DNA of 64,000 bases. Source: Bin80 sp964291275. Lineage in GTDB: Bacteria; Bacteroidota; Rhodothermia; Rhodothermales; Bin80. This document shows, one piece after another, positions 1-8,353 of the stretch (position 1 is the stretch's first letter; each line of letters opens with the position of its first letter). The position numbers and the translations under genes were made by a program. Where the stretch lies: positions 1,550,001-1,614,000 of the forward strand of contig OZ219799.1 in NCBI GenBank assembly GCA_964291275.2, given 5' to 3'. The notes beneath the pieces were generated by a model that did no database searches, was not told where the DNA came from, and saw only the letters and a list, made by a program, of their open reading frames with translations.

Positions 1-1
1 T

Positions 2-781
2 ATTCGCGTAAAACGCAGTGCGCTAGAGGCACGTTTAGAGGATATGGTGCACCGTGCAAGTGAAGAATACGGCACCGAACTTACTAAAACTTCGGAAAAG
101 ACCGAGATTGACGAGGATGAACTCAGAGAACAGATCCAGGAAAAAGAGCGCAGACTGCAGTCAATGGGCAATGTCAATGCACTCGCCCTTGAAGAGTATG
201 AGTATGAGAATGAGCGGCTTGAGTTTATGGTGGCACAGTGTGCAGATCTCGAGGAAGCTCAAAACACACTGATTCGCACGATCAAAGAAATAAATCTTAC
301 TGCGTCGAAGCAGTTCATTGACACGTTTGTGTTAATACGCGAGAACTTTCGAGAGCTCTTCTGTGAGCTTTTTGGCGAAAAAGCCAAATGCGAACTTGAC
401 CTGACCGTACCGGACGATGTACTTGAATCGCCAATCGCTGTTACGGCCAGACCAAGCGGGAAACGTCCTGTCAGTATAGCACAGCTGTCAAGCGGAGAAA
501 AAACGCTTACGGCAATTGCGTTGCTGTTCGCGATTTATATGGTCAAACCAAGCCCGTTCTGCTTTCTTGATGAAGTAGATGCTCCTTTGGACGACGCGAA
601 CGTAGAGCATTTTATGCGTCTCATCCGTCGCTTTTCTTCGGATACACAGTTTGTTCTGGTTACACACAACAAGCGAACAATGGAAATGGCTGATCGACTG
701 TATGGCGTTACGATGCAGGAAGAAGGAGTTTCCAGCCTGGTGAGTGTGCGCTTCGAGGAAGCAATGGCTATGGCAGGGTAG
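2..781 (+). CDS. smc: Chromosome segregation protein SMC, C-terminal part (5' end outside window)
   Basis: The frame is open from base 2, so the gene begins before the window; only the last ~259 residues are visible. They contain the end of a coiled coil rich in Glu/Arg/Lys, then the C-terminal half of the SMC ATPase head: the ABC signature LSSGE, the Walker B strand FCFLDEVDAPLDD and the switch-region His in VLVTHNK. SMC dimers organise and help segregate the chromosome as part of a condensin-like complex. The stop lies 14 bases inside the 3' end of the convergent RidA gene. The SMC head assignment is very secure; RecN or SbcC are less likely because the D-loop/VTHNK arrangement is SMC-like. 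Confidence 0.95.
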   Translation: MRVKRSALEARLEDMVHRASEEYGTELTKTSEKTEIDEDELREQIQEKERRLQSMGNVNALALEEYEYENERLEFMVAQCADLEEAQNTLIRTIKEINLTASKQFIDTFVLIRENFRELFCELFGEKAKCELDLTVPDDVLESPIAVTARPSGKRPVSIAQLSSGEKTLTAIALLFAIYMVKPSPFCFLDEVDAPLDDANVEHFMRLIRRFSSDTQFVLVTHNKRTMEMADRLYGVTMQEEGVSSLVSVRFEEAMAMAG

Positions 782-1184
782 CATCTACTTCTATTTCGAC
801 GAGCAGCCCAGGTGCAATCAGCCCGGAAACTTCTACCATTGTGGCAGCGGGTCGGATATCTTTGAAGACCTCACCATGGGCTTTGCCGACCTTATCGCCA
901 TTGGCGAGAATATCTACAACATACATGCGTGTACGCACGACGTCTGTAAGAGAGCTCCCCAGTTTCTGAAGGGCCTCGGTGATTATAGTGAAGATATGCT
1001 GGGCCTGTTCATGGGCATCACCTTCGCCCACAATCTCCCCGCGTGAGTCAGTTGCCGTAGTGCCCGACACATGCACATGCCGGCCGACACGCACAGCGCG
1101 CGTGTACCCATATTTTGCTTCCCAAGCAGTTCCGCTGCTAACTGTCTGTCGCTCGGGTACGGCCAGCGGCTCAGAATCCTCCAT
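768..1184 (-). CDS. RidA/YjgF/YER057c/UK114 family protein (enamine/imine deaminase-like)
   Basis: 138 residues, the usual length of the RidA family with a short N-terminal extension. RidA proteins hydrolyse reactive enamine/imine intermediates made by PLP enzymes; some family members have other roles. The conserved Arg (R86 in RTRMYV) and Glu (E130 in LLVEIEV) that hold the substrate carboxylate and water in canonical RidA are both present. The first ~20 residues are extra and not conserved in the family. It is convergent with smc (overlap 768-781) and lies downstream of the efflux operon on the same strand, separated by about 245 bases, so it may be transcribed separately. Family call firm, substrate unknown. 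Confidence 0.88.
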   Translation of the reverse strand: MEDSEPLAVPERQTVSSGTAWEAKYGYTRAVRVGRHVHVSGTTATDSRGEIVGEGDAHEQAQHIFTIITEALQKLGSSLTDVVRTRMYVVDILANGDKVGKAHGEVFKDIRPAATMVEVSGLIAPGLLVEIEVDATLP

Positions 1185-1428
1185 AGGTGAGACAGTACCT
1201 GGTCAGAGTAAGGGCTTGGTAGATTCGGAACACGTCAGATTACAGACGGCATACAGAAGGTGAAGATCGCGCTGCAATCAATCGCATAACAACAAGCCGC
1301 ATACATCCCATTTATTTCGAGAACACAGCATACAGGATATCCGTGCTACCTTGAAGCGGTTTAGCGTGGATACTACGGTGTGAAGAAGAAGCTGAAGGGA
1401 GCACGGTTTGTGAGCAGTATCTGCGCAC

Positions 1429-1938
1429 TTAGAGCGTAACGTAGCTCGCAAGCCTGGCGAGTTCTTCGTCATCGACATACTTGCCGATTTCGCGCTCAAA
1501 CTGGGCCATGCTTTCGTAGGGACGATACTCCCTAAACTCACGCAGCATTCTCCTCCCGACACCTGGAATCGCAAGGATGTCCTCGTCGGAAGCGGAATTG
1601 AGATCAACAGGAATGAAAACCGTTTTCAACGTTTCCTCGGCAGATTCTTCGCCAATCTCGGCAGCGAGTGTGGTGTACAATTCCCCCAGTGAGGCGAATG
1701 GGCGATGAGCAACTATATGGGGGGCGACAACATCTCCAACCGCTTCCTGCAGTGTCTGCTCGGAGACGGTGTTGGCATCAAGCAACCCACTTACCTGTGT
1801 GGTAGCAGGGAAAGAGGTTTCCGCAGCAGTATCCACGAGAGCAACATCGCTCTCAGCCGCGGACTCATACGAGTCCTCGCTGCCACAGGCAGCAGCCAGC
1901 AACGCAAGAGCGAAAAGTGCAATATGTGGGAGCTTCAT
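1429..1938 (-). CDS. Lipoprotein with helix-hairpin-helix (ComEA-like) domain
   Basis: 169 residues. A lipoprotein signal peptide ends in LLAAACGS, so Cys18 is the probable lipidated residue. A low-complexity acidic stretch follows, and the C-terminal half (about residues 110-165) has a helix-hairpin-helix pattern: VDLNSASDEDILAIPGVG, then a second helical repeat. HhH motifs bind DNA in ComEA-type proteins, but in envelope lipoproteins this has not been shown, so function is open. The ATG overlaps the stop of the upstream lipoprotein gene (TAATG), which indicates translational coupling at the end of the efflux operon. Its signal peptide closely resembles that of the upstream gene (FHIALFALALL versus PHIALFALALL), suggesting a local duplication of the signal segment. 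Confidence 0.8.
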   Translation of the reverse strand: MKLPHIALFALALLAAACGSEDSYESAAESDVALVDTAAETSFPATTQVSGLLDANTVSEQTLQEAVGDVVAPHIVAHRPFASLGELYTTLAAEIGEESAEETLKTVFIPVDLNSASDEDILAIPGVGRRMLREFREYRPYESMAQFEREIGKYVDDEELARLASYVTL

Positions 1939-2267
1939 TAAGAAGCAGTGATTTGCCCGAAGGCAGCAGTTACATCAAGCAACTTGGCGGATGCATGGTC
2001 TTCCTCGTCGCCGCCCTCTTCACCATGATCTTCTGCCTCTTCTTCACCTTCATCCGACATATCGTCGTCCATATCGTGCATAGCGTCAGTGGAATCACTG
2101 TCCATGGCATCATCTTCCATCATGGCATCAGTGTCATCCATAGCAGCGTCTTCCTCCATAGCGTCGCCAGGAGCAGTTGCATCGTCGGTTGAGGCGTCGT
2201 CAGCGCTACCACCGCAGGCGGCAATCAACAACGCAAGAGCGAAAAGGGCAATGTGAAAGAATTTCAT
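1938..2267 (-). CDS. Asp/Glu/Met/His-rich lipoprotein
   Basis: 109 residues from the ATG at 2267; a longer reading frame exists, but this start begins a clean lipoprotein signal (MKFFHIALFALALLIAACGG) and overlaps the preceding stop (ATGA), so it is preferred. After Cys18 the mature protein is almost entirely Asp, Glu, Ala and Met with interspersed His (for example MDDTDAMMEDDAMDSD and EDHGEEGGDEEDH). No known domain is recognisable. The composition could bind divalent metal ions or simply be a disordered surface linker; both are inference. It lies between a small membrane protein and the helix-hairpin-helix lipoprotein in the sigma-factor/efflux operon. Confidence 0.75.
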   Translation of the reverse strand: MKFFHIALFALALLIAACGGSADDASTDDATAPGDAMEEDAAMDDTDAMMEDDAMDSDSTDAMHDMDDDMSDEGEEEAEDHGEEGGDEEDHASAKLLDVTAAFGQITAS

Positions 2268-2671
2268 TTTGAAACCGGTGGTTGAATAAGTGCTGTTATC
2301 AAGCCTAAAAGACCGATGTAAATCATCGAACCAGGCGCCAAGGCGGGCAGTGCCCCCCTCATGGCTCTCCATAATAAGGAAAAATTAGATAAGTTTTTAT
2401 ACATTTCGAGCTCAAATTCAAAATTTCCTTTCAAATGTAGATATAGTCCTATCACTCCAGATACAATGCACAAGAGCATGCTAATCCTCAACAGCTTCCG
2501 TGTGAGCGGGCCAGGTGCAAAGAAATGGATCAGAGTTAGCGTGAGGCAAAGACTTAAGACCACGATCGGCGTCCACTGCCAGGGATCTTCATAGTGACCA
2601 AGCAACCCTAATTCAGCACCGGTGCCAATCAACGCAAGCACGAGTACAGCGTGGGTGAGACGGTAGATCAT
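2264..2671 (-). CDS. Small four-helix inner-membrane protein, unknown function
   Basis: 135 residues with about four hydrophobic helices: residues ~5-24, ~33-52, ~62-81 and ~115-131, with short polar loops. No family signature is recognised. The start overlaps the MacB-type permease stop (ATGA at 2668-2671) and the stop overlaps the start of the acidic lipoprotein, so it is co-translated with the transporter. A role as an accessory membrane subunit of the efflux complex is inferred from position only. Confidence 0.7.
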   Translation of the reverse strand: MIYRLTHAVLVLALIGTGAELGLLGHYEDPWQWTPIVVLSLCLTLTLIHFFAPGPLTRKLLRISMLLCIVSGVIGLYLHLKGNFEFELEMYKNLSNFSLLWRAMRGALPALAPGSMIYIGLLGLITALIQPPVSK

Positions 2672-3885
2672 TCGTGGCGCAGGGCCTCAATGGGATTCAG
2701 TGCTGCAGCTTTTCGTGCAGGATAGAAACCAAAGAAGATGCCGACACCCGCAGAAAAAGCCAGTGCGATCATGACCGTAGTTGGGGAAGTAACGGTATTC
2801 CAGCCGGTCATCTGACTCAGTATGCTTGAACTGGCGAACCCAATCCCAACTCCAATCGCACCCCCTAGAATACTCATTACGATACTTTCGACAAGGAATT
2901 GCGTAAGTACGTCCCTTCCGCGTGCACCTATGGCCATTCGAATTCCGATTTCCCGAGTGCGCTCGGTAACGGATACGAGCATAATATTCATGATTCCAAT
3001 GCCCCCGACTAGGAGTGAGATCGAAGCAATGGCGGCCAGCAACAATGTCATAACCTCCGTGGTGCCTTGTGCGGCTTCCGCAAGGTCATTCTGGTTTCGG
3101 ACTGTGAAGTCATCTTCGGCGAAGCGTGCCAAGCCATGTGATTCACGCATAATAGCCCGAATTTCCTCCTGTGCTGCTGGGATATCCTTCGACGAAGGAG
3201 TACTTGCCAGGATCTGAAATATGCGACTCCACCCGCTGAGACGGGTTTGGACCGTCGTGTAGGGTGCCAAAATCACGTCATCCTGGTCTGTACCACTGGC
3301 GGTTTGTCCTTTGGCTTCGAGGACGCCAACAACCTGTACTGGCACATTGCGTATCTGGACGGTTACCCCAACCGGATCTTCGCCAGGAAACAGATTTTCT
3401 GCTACGGTGTGTCCCAACACTACGGCGCGCCGCATCTGGCGCAATTCGCTCTGATCGAAGAATCTGCCGTATTTGAGTTTCCAGTTACGAATAATCTGGT
3501 AATCTGTTGAAACACCGTTGATGGTCGTACGCCAGTTGCCTTGACCGCCAATGACCTGTGTTCGAGTAAACACGACGGGTGAGACTGCTGATATAATCAG
3601 ACTCTCCCGCTTAATCTTTTCTGCATCCTTAATTGTGAGGCGGTTGTAGCTTTGTGCTCCCCGGCTCACCCCGCCTTGGCTGCTGGCTCCGGGGGTTACC
3701 ACAATCAGGTTGGTGCCCAGGGTGTTGATCTGATCCTGTATCTGGGATTGTGCCCCCTGCCCAATGGCAACCATGACAATAACTGCCCCTACGCCAATCA
3801 CGATTCCCAGCATGGTGAGAAGCGTGCGCATCTTGTTCTTTAGGATGCTCTGGGAGGCAACCTTAACCAGTGTGGAAGCTTTCAT
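2668..3885 (-). CDS. ABC transporter permease, MacB/FtsX type
   Basis: 405 residues with the architecture of the MacB permease half. A first transmembrane helix follows the conserved start (MRTLLTMLGIVIGVGAVI, residues ~20-40). A large periplasmic MacB_PCD domain follows (~45-245), then the FtsX domain with three helices (~280-400) containing the family stretch LVSVTERTREIGIRMAIGA and ending in PARKAAALNPIEALRHE. In MacAB-TolC systems this protein uses ATP hydrolysis as a mechanotransmission switch to expel substrates from the periplasm. Here, unlike Escherichia coli MacB, the ATPase is a separate polypeptide encoded 15 bases upstream. It lies in the ECF-sigma operon between ATPase and small membrane protein. 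Substrate unknown. Confidence 0.92.
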   Translation of the reverse strand: MKASTLVKVASQSILKNKMRTLLTMLGIVIGVGAVIVMVAIGQGAQSQIQDQINTLGTNLIVVTPGASSQGGVSRGAQSYNRLTIKDAEKIKRESLIISAVSPVVFTRTQVIGGQGNWRTTINGVSTDYQIIRNWKLKYGRFFDQSELRQMRRAVVLGHTVAENLFPGEDPVGVTVQIRNVPVQVVGVLEAKGQTASGTDQDDVILAPYTTVQTRLSGWSRIFQILASTPSSKDIPAAQEEIRAIMRESHGLARFAEDDFTVRNQNDLAEAAQGTTEVMTLLLAAIASISLLVGGIGIMNIMLVSVTERTREIGIRMAIGARGRDVLTQFLVESIVMSILGGAIGVGIGFASSSILSQMTGWNTVTSPTTVMIALAFSAGVGIFFGFYPARKAAALNPIEALRHE

Positions 3886-3900
3886 GAATAAGGCACTTAA

Positions 3901-4647
3901 TCAAGTGGATATCTGGAGCTCTTTATACAGCTCGGATTTTGCCGAACGACGCTTTTCAGTACGTTTGTCAAGTATGATTTTTCCATCGCGCAACTCGATG
4001 ATGCGCTCTGTACAGTCAGCCACGTCGGCTTCGTGTGTGATCAGCAGGATTGTCATTCCCTGATCGTGAAGCTCTTGAAACAGGGAGAGAACCTCGACAG
4101 AGGTTTTTGTGTCTAGGTTGCCGGTGGGTTCATCGGCCAGCAGAATGGACGGATTCGTCACGAGTGCGCGCGCGATGGCAACACGTTGTTGCTGCCCACC
4201 TGAGAGCTCACTGGGTTCATGATCCATTCTGTCCCCGAGACCAACGCGATCCAACGCTTCAGCAGCGGTTTTTCGAACTGAAATTTTTCGACGGGATCGA
4301 TCGTAGAGAAGTGGTAGCTCAACGTTTTCAAGTGCTGTCGTTCGGGCCAAAAGGTTAAAGCCCTGAAAAACAAAGCCAATCTTGCGGTTACGAATATCGG
4401 CCAATCGATTGCGCGACAGTCCCTCCACATGCACGCCGTCAAGGAAGTATGTACCGGAGGTTGGATAATCCAGACAGCCGATAATATTCATCAGGGTTGA
4501 TTTTCCTGAGCCGGAAGCGCCGATGATGGCTATCATTTCGCCTCGTTCCACGGTAAGATCAATACCTCGCAGGGCATGTACCTCGGTCTTGCCCATTGCG
4601 TACACTTTGGTGATTCCCTGTGTACGCATCACGGTTTCATGTTCCAT
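3901..4647 (-). CDS. ABC transporter ATP-binding protein, MacB/LolD type
   Basis: 248 residues from the ATG at 4647. This start lies 4 bases after the adaptor stop codon and has GGGAGG upstream, so it is preferred over the longer frame beginning at 4710 inside the adaptor gene. Motifs in order: Walker A GASGSGKST, Q-loop VFQGFNLL, signature LSGGQQQRVAIARAL, Walker B ILLADEPTGNLD and switch His in LLITHE. This matches the LolD/MacB/FtsE subfamily. It energises the adjacent permease in an envelope efflux or extrusion complex with the HlyD-type adaptor. Confidence 0.93.
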   Translation of the reverse strand: MEHETVMRTQGITKVYAMGKTEVHALRGIDLTVERGEMIAIIGASGSGKSTLMNIIGCLDYPTSGTYFLDGVHVEGLSRNRLADIRNRKIGFVFQGFNLLARTTALENVELPLLYDRSRRKISVRKTAAEALDRVGLGDRMDHEPSELSGGQQQRVAIARALVTNPSILLADEPTGNLDTKTSVEVLSLFQELHDQGMTILLITHEADVADCTERIIELRDGKIILDKRTEKRRSAKSELYKELQIST

Positions 4648-4651
4648 ATCT

Positions 4652-5947
4652 CTAAAAACCTCCCGGACGCCAACTCCGCTGTTGATTCTGGAACGGATTA
4701 TTTGAATCATCCTCCGCCTGCTGTGTTACCCCTGCTATAATTTCTATGCCGGGCTGAAGTTGAGCGGCGATGACTTCCGTCATTTGACCGTCAGTGATTC
4801 CGGTTCGGGCAGGGGCCATCACCAACTCGCCATTTTCGTCTAGGTACCAAAGCATGGTGAAATTACTATCTCCAAATCCTCCTCCTCCCGGGCTTCCGTT
4901 GCCACCGCCGCTCCATGTGCCGGCTCCGGGAGAGCCGGCATTTTGTCGTGCGCCTTCAATGTTTCTGCCGGGTCCCTCTGATGAAACGTCCGCTTCCCTG
5001 CGGGCGCGGATCGTTTCAAACATCCAAGCAGTTGCCCGGAAACGGAGTGCAGCATTGGGCACCTTGAGTACGTCCGTTGCCGTTTCAATCAAAAAATCTA
5101 CAACGGCTGTCATTCCAGGCAGGAGAAGGCCGTCGGGATTCTCCACATCAACGACCATGGTATAGTTGACCACGTTTTCTTCAACCGTAGACTGCAAGCG
5201 CACTTGGCGCACTGTACCAGTGAAGGTTTCGTCTGGATACGCCTGTACGGTAAACCGGGCAACCTGTCCTTCTCGGATTTGCCCGATATCGCTCTCATCC
5301 ACAGACGCGAGAATTTCCATACGGGAAAGATCGTCCGCAATCAGGAATAGTTGTGGTGCGGAGAAGCTGGCTGCAACAGTTTGACCGACATCAACATTTC
5401 GTTCAATGACTGTTCCAGAGATAGGGGCCACAATTGTAGCATAATTCAGGTTTTGGCGTGCGCGATCCAGACTGATCTCTGCGCTCCGCGTTGTTGCTTT
5501 GGCTATATCCAGATTGTATTGTGCCTGAGCGTAATCGACCTCAGTGACAAATTGCTGGGCGTAGAGGGGTTCCAGCCGTTCGAGCTCTCGTTCTGCTTGT
5601 CTGAGCTGAGCCTGATTACGTTCAAGGTTGGACTCGGCATCCCGCACGGCGCTCCACAGAAGTGTGGTGTCAATACGGGCAATGATTTGCCCCTCTCGTA
5701 CGCGATCATTGAAGTCCACGTAAATACTGGCAATAATCCCTGATACCTGTGTGCCGACCTGAACAGTTGTTACGGCATCCAGCGTCCCTGTGCTTGCGAC
5801 AACAGACTCAATATCGCCTTGTTCCAGCGTGACGAAACGGTAGGGGCTGATAGGTTCAGCGGTACCGCGACTGAAATACCACAAGGAACCGCCCGTGATT
5901 ACAACGGCGGCTATAACTATAAATAGAGCCAGTTGCAAAACTCTCAA
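4652..5947 (-). CDS. MacA/HlyD-family periplasmic adaptor, N-terminus altered by IS insertion
   Basis: Membrane-fusion protein linking the inner-membrane ABC transporter to an outer-membrane channel. Visible parts: an N-terminal hydrophobic anchor (FIVIAAVVITGGSLWYF), a lipoyl-like half (VGTQVSGIIASIYVDFNDRV), a coiled-coil hairpin (~residues 90-150), the second lipoyl half (APISGTVIERNVDVGQTV), a beta-barrel and a Gly-rich insert near residues 335-355. The IS at 5926-7527 entered after the third codon. The native ATG is at 7538, and joining 7538-7528 to 5921 restores MRLFIVIAAVVITGG in frame. The frame now opens at a TTG at 5947 inside the IS end, giving MRVLQLA in place of MR, so a near-native protein could be made if that TTG is used and transcription crosses the IS. 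Otherwise the gene is inactive. Confidence 0.88.
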   Translation of the reverse strand: MRVLQLALFIVIAAVVITGGSLWYFSRGTAEPISPYRFVTLEQGDIESVVASTGTLDAVTTVQVGTQVSGIIASIYVDFNDRVREGQIIARIDTTLLWSAVRDAESNLERNQAQLRQAERELERLEPLYAQQFVTEVDYAQAQYNLDIAKATTRSAEISLDRARQNLNYATIVAPISGTVIERNVDVGQTVAASFSAPQLFLIADDLSRMEILASVDESDIGQIREGQVARFTVQAYPDETFTGTVRQVRLQSTVEENVVNYTMVVDVENPDGLLLPGMTAVVDFLIETATDVLKVPNAALRFRATAWMFETIRARREADVSSEGPGRNIEGARQNAGSPGAGTWSGGGNGSPGGGGFGDSNFTMLWYLDENGELVMAPARTGITDGQMTEVIAAQLQPGIEIIAGVTQQAEDDSNNPFQNQQRSWRPGGF

Positions 5948-7527
5948 ATCGGGGGATTTTTTGGAATTTTGAGGTCACTGTTTCTGGTTGGTGTCTCTGG
6001 GTAGAGGAGGCGATTTTGATTGGGATTTGTATCCGCCCCGAGCATAGAAACATCCCTCGATAGGGCTAAAAAAGGGACCGGAGTCCCCCGGATTTCGTAT
6101 CAATTAGTGTCGACAATTTTCCACGAAAACCGGAGTCTCCCATGTCCCTTAGGAAGAAAATACGAGGTTTTTATATTGCCTGCCAACGGGAATTGTTTCC
6201 TTGGGTGGAGGAGGAATTTGGTTCGTTGCCCAAACGGTACCAGAAGTTGTTGTTGGTATTCGAGATGGTGTGTGTGGAGGATTTTCTGCCCCGCACCTCG
6301 TTCCGCACGCCGGGGCGCCCGCTGGCATCTCGGGTTTCGCTTGCACGGTCGTTTCTGGCCAAGATGGTCTTGAATATTCCGACGACTGCCGGATTGCGAG
6401 AGCGACTACTTTCGGACCCATTGCTTCGGTCGATGTGTGGTTGGTCGCGGCAGCGGAATATACCAAGTGCGTCCACATTTTCCCGTGCGTTCAAGGAGTT
6501 TGCGGAGTCCGAGTTACCGACACGAATCCACGAAGTCTTGATTCAGAAGAGCTATGCGGATTCGTTGGTGGGCCATATTTCACGGGATTCGACGGCGATT
6601 GAGGCAAGAGAGAAGCCGGTGCCGAAGAAAAAGGCGCCGGAACCGGTGAAACGCAAGCGTGGGCGTCCACGGAAGGGGGAGGAACGTCCAAAGGTCCCCA
6701 CGCGTCTGGAGCGCCAGCGTACCATGAACAAAGCGGAGCTGTTGGCGGATTTGCCCAAGGCATGCACGGTGGGGAGCAAGCGAAATGCGAAAGGGCATAC
6801 GCAATCCTGGACGGGATATAAGCTACATATAGATGCAGCAGACGGCGGGGTTCCGATCAGCTGCTTGGTATCTTCCGCGTCCCTGCACGATAGTCAGGCG
6901 GCCATTCCATTGGCGACCATGACGGGTGAGCGGGTGGACAACTGCTATGATCTCATGGATAGTGCGTATGACGCGAAGGCGATTCACGCACACAGTACGG
7001 CAGCGGGACATGTGCCGATCATCGACACGAATCCGCGTAATCGAAAGGCGGAACACCGTCGTGAGCAGAAGGCACAGCGCAGTGCCGGGTTCATTCCACC
7101 TGAGCGGGCGCGCTACAAGGAACGTTCGACCGTGGAGCGGGTCTTTGGACGACTCAAAGATGAGTTTGGTGGACGCCATGTACGGGTGCGTGGGCACAGC
7201 AAAGTGATGTGTCACCTGATGTTTGGAATTGTTGTGCTCACGGTGGATCAACTGCTGCGGATGGTCCACTAAACCGGATCGTCGAGTGGTCGCGTACAGA
7301 ATTGGGGGTTCTGGAATACAGAAGCCGTGGGATTGATGCGTGGAGTCCGCACGGATCGTGGACAAAATTCTCAAAGTTAACACCTCGTTGAAGGCCAATC
7401 ACCCGTAGCTTCGAAGAAAGCGGTGAACACAGGCCAATCATTCACGTAATCCAAAAAAATCAGACCCATTTATGTCCCGAATTGGCCGGTTCACCAGTTG
7501 CAGCAAAATGGGTTTTGCAATTAGCTC
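5926..7527 (+). mobile_element. Insertion sequence copy 1 (1602 bp, DDE transposase of IS4/IS5 superfamily)
   Basis: The boundaries come from comparison with the copy at 57178-58779. The left end reads GAGCCAGTTGCAAAACTC and the right end, reversed, GAGCTAATTGCAAAACCC: imperfect terminal inverted repeats. The element is flanked by the 4-base duplication AATA (5922-5925 and 7528-7531). It carries one transposase gene, a ~216-base leader and ~255 bases of non-coding 3' sequence. It interrupts the adaptor gene of the efflux operon in the opposite orientation to it. It differs from copy 2 by T/G at 5979 and C/A at 6980 in my comparison. Confidence 0.93.
6142..7272 (+). CDS. DDE transposase of IS copy 1
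   Basis: 376 residues. An N-terminal DUF772-like segment (about 30-140) precedes a DDE_Tnp_1-type RNase H fold. Likely catalytic residues are D149 (RDST), D273 (LMDSAYDAK) and E332 (STVERVFGRLK). An insertion between the first and second Asp contains a basic run with an AT-hook-like core (KRKRGRPRKG, ~170-179). The encoded protein differs from the second copy only at residue 280, Ala here and Glu there. Family members commonly have an acidic residue after this Lys, so this copy carries the likely derived change; it is not one of the three predicted catalytic residues. Confidence 0.92.
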   Translation: MSLRKKIRGFYIACQRELFPWVEEEFGSLPKRYQKLLLVFEMVCVEDFLPRTSFRTPGRPLASRVSLARSFLAKMVLNIPTTAGLRERLLSDPLLRSMCGWSRQRNIPSASTFSRAFKEFAESELPTRIHEVLIQKSYADSLVGHISRDSTAIEAREKPVPKKKAPEPVKRKRGRPRKGEERPKVPTRLERQRTMNKAELLADLPKACTVGSKRNAKGHTQSWTGYKLHIDAADGGVPISCLVSSASLHDSQAAIPLATMTGERVDNCYDLMDSAYDAKAIHAHSTAAGHVPIIDTNPRNRKAEHRREQKAQRSAGFIPPERARYKERSTVERVFGRLKDEFGGRHVRVRGHSKVMCHLMFGIVVLTVDQLLRMVH

Positions 7528-7552
7528 AATAGTCTCATTTAAGTAAGTTTGT

Positions 7553-7990
7553 TCACTCTTTAGGTGAAGTCTGGACAGGTGAATCTCTGTCACGGGAGGG
7601 ACGATGGGTGCGTCCGTTTCGATCGGAACGTTTGGAGCGTCTTCTTGTCAATCTTGCTTCTACGCGCTCCCACTGCTCGGGGTTGAGTATTCGCTGCAGA
7701 TCCGCGACCAAAGCCTGATTGTGCACGGCAAAACTGTCGGCCACACGTCGGCGCTGCTCCATAAAAACTTGCTCAGCGCGACGAATAACGGTGATTAGTT
7801 CTTCTCGCTGTTCTTCGCTTTCAATCTCAATTACCTGCTCAATCTGCCGCATGAGCCCACCCTGGATTCTGATTTCAGCAATGGCAACGTTACGGCGGTG
7901 TTGCCAGGCGCTGGTGCCAAGGATGCCGACCAGGATCCCGGCGATTAATGTGCATCCCAGGATCACAAATGATTTAACTCGAGTACTCAT
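7553..7990 (-). CDS. Spy/CpxP-like periplasmic protein with N-terminal anchor
   Basis: 145 residues. One N-terminal hydrophobic segment (FVILGCTLIAGILVGILG) is followed by a helical, charged periplasmic region with LTXXQ-family flavour (ADLQRILNPEQWERVEARL), then a basic tail rich in Arg, Ser and Pro. Proteins of this shape next to ECF sigma factors often act as envelope-stress or metal sensors or as periplasmic chaperones. The ATG overlaps the anti-sigma stop, and its own stop lies 14 bases before the native adaptor start at 7538, which shows the operon was continuous before the IS inserted. Family assignment is by shape rather than a decisive motif. Confidence 0.72.
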   Translation of the reverse strand: MSTRVKSFVILGCTLIAGILVGILGTSAWQHRRNVAIAEIRIQGGLMRQIEQVIEIESEEQREELITVIRRAEQVFMEQRRRVADSFAVHNQALVADLQRILNPEQWERVEARLTRRRSKRSDRNGRTHRPSRDRDSPVQTSPKE

Positions 7991-8352
7991 GGAGTAGTTA
8001 ATAAAAATTCATCAAGGTTCGCAGAGTAAGCCGTAGTGAGAGTTAAGGGTTGCAGGCCGAAGACAACTTCTGTTGGTGTTGGCTCGACTTCATAATTCCG
8101 ACTGACGAAGGCACTGTACGATACAAAGCCCAAAATCAGGAGCGCGCTTGCGAGAGCCATGGGCCTGAAAGCGAGCCACAGCGTCTGCCAAAGTTGCTCC
8201 TCCGGTTGATTTAGAGTCTGGATCCGGCGCATGATCCGATCAGCTAGAAAGGGTTGCATACCGGATACGGCGTTTATCTCTGCAGTCTCACGAAGCAGGG
8301 AGTGCAGGTGCTGATTGTTATCCTTCGATGTGGAGGAGGGTAGTTGATTCAT
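7987..8352 (-). CDS. Probable anti-sigma factor (single-pass membrane protein)
   Basis: 121 residues from the ATG at 8352. This start lies just beyond the sigma-factor stop with GAGG about 7 bases upstream, so longer versions starting inside the sigma gene are rejected. The N-terminal ~65 residues are cytoplasmic and helical, one transmembrane helix follows (PMALASALLILGFVSYSAF), and then a short periplasmic tail. The zinc-binding HxxxCxxC motif of ZAS-type anti-sigma factors is absent. The call rests on topology and on direct linkage to the ECF sigma gene; it would hold the sigma factor at the membrane until an envelope signal releases it. Confidence 0.72.
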   Translation of the reverse strand: MNQLPSSTSKDNNQHLHSLLRETAEINAVSGMQPFLADRIMRRIQTLNQPEEQLWQTLWLAFRPMALASALLILGFVSYSAFVSRNYEVEPTPTEVVFGLQPLTLTTAYSANLDEFLLTTP

Positions 8353-8353
8353 T

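Noticed and set aside
4652..4710. Longer start of the ABC ATPase gene at 4710
   Set aside because: It would overlap the adaptor gene by about 59 bases and add 21 residues before the conserved start; the ATG at 4647 has a better ribosome site.
6823..7398. 191-codon minus-strand frame across the IS transposase, repeated in copy 2
   Set aside because: It is the antisense shadow of the DDE transposase and runs past its end; no independent support.
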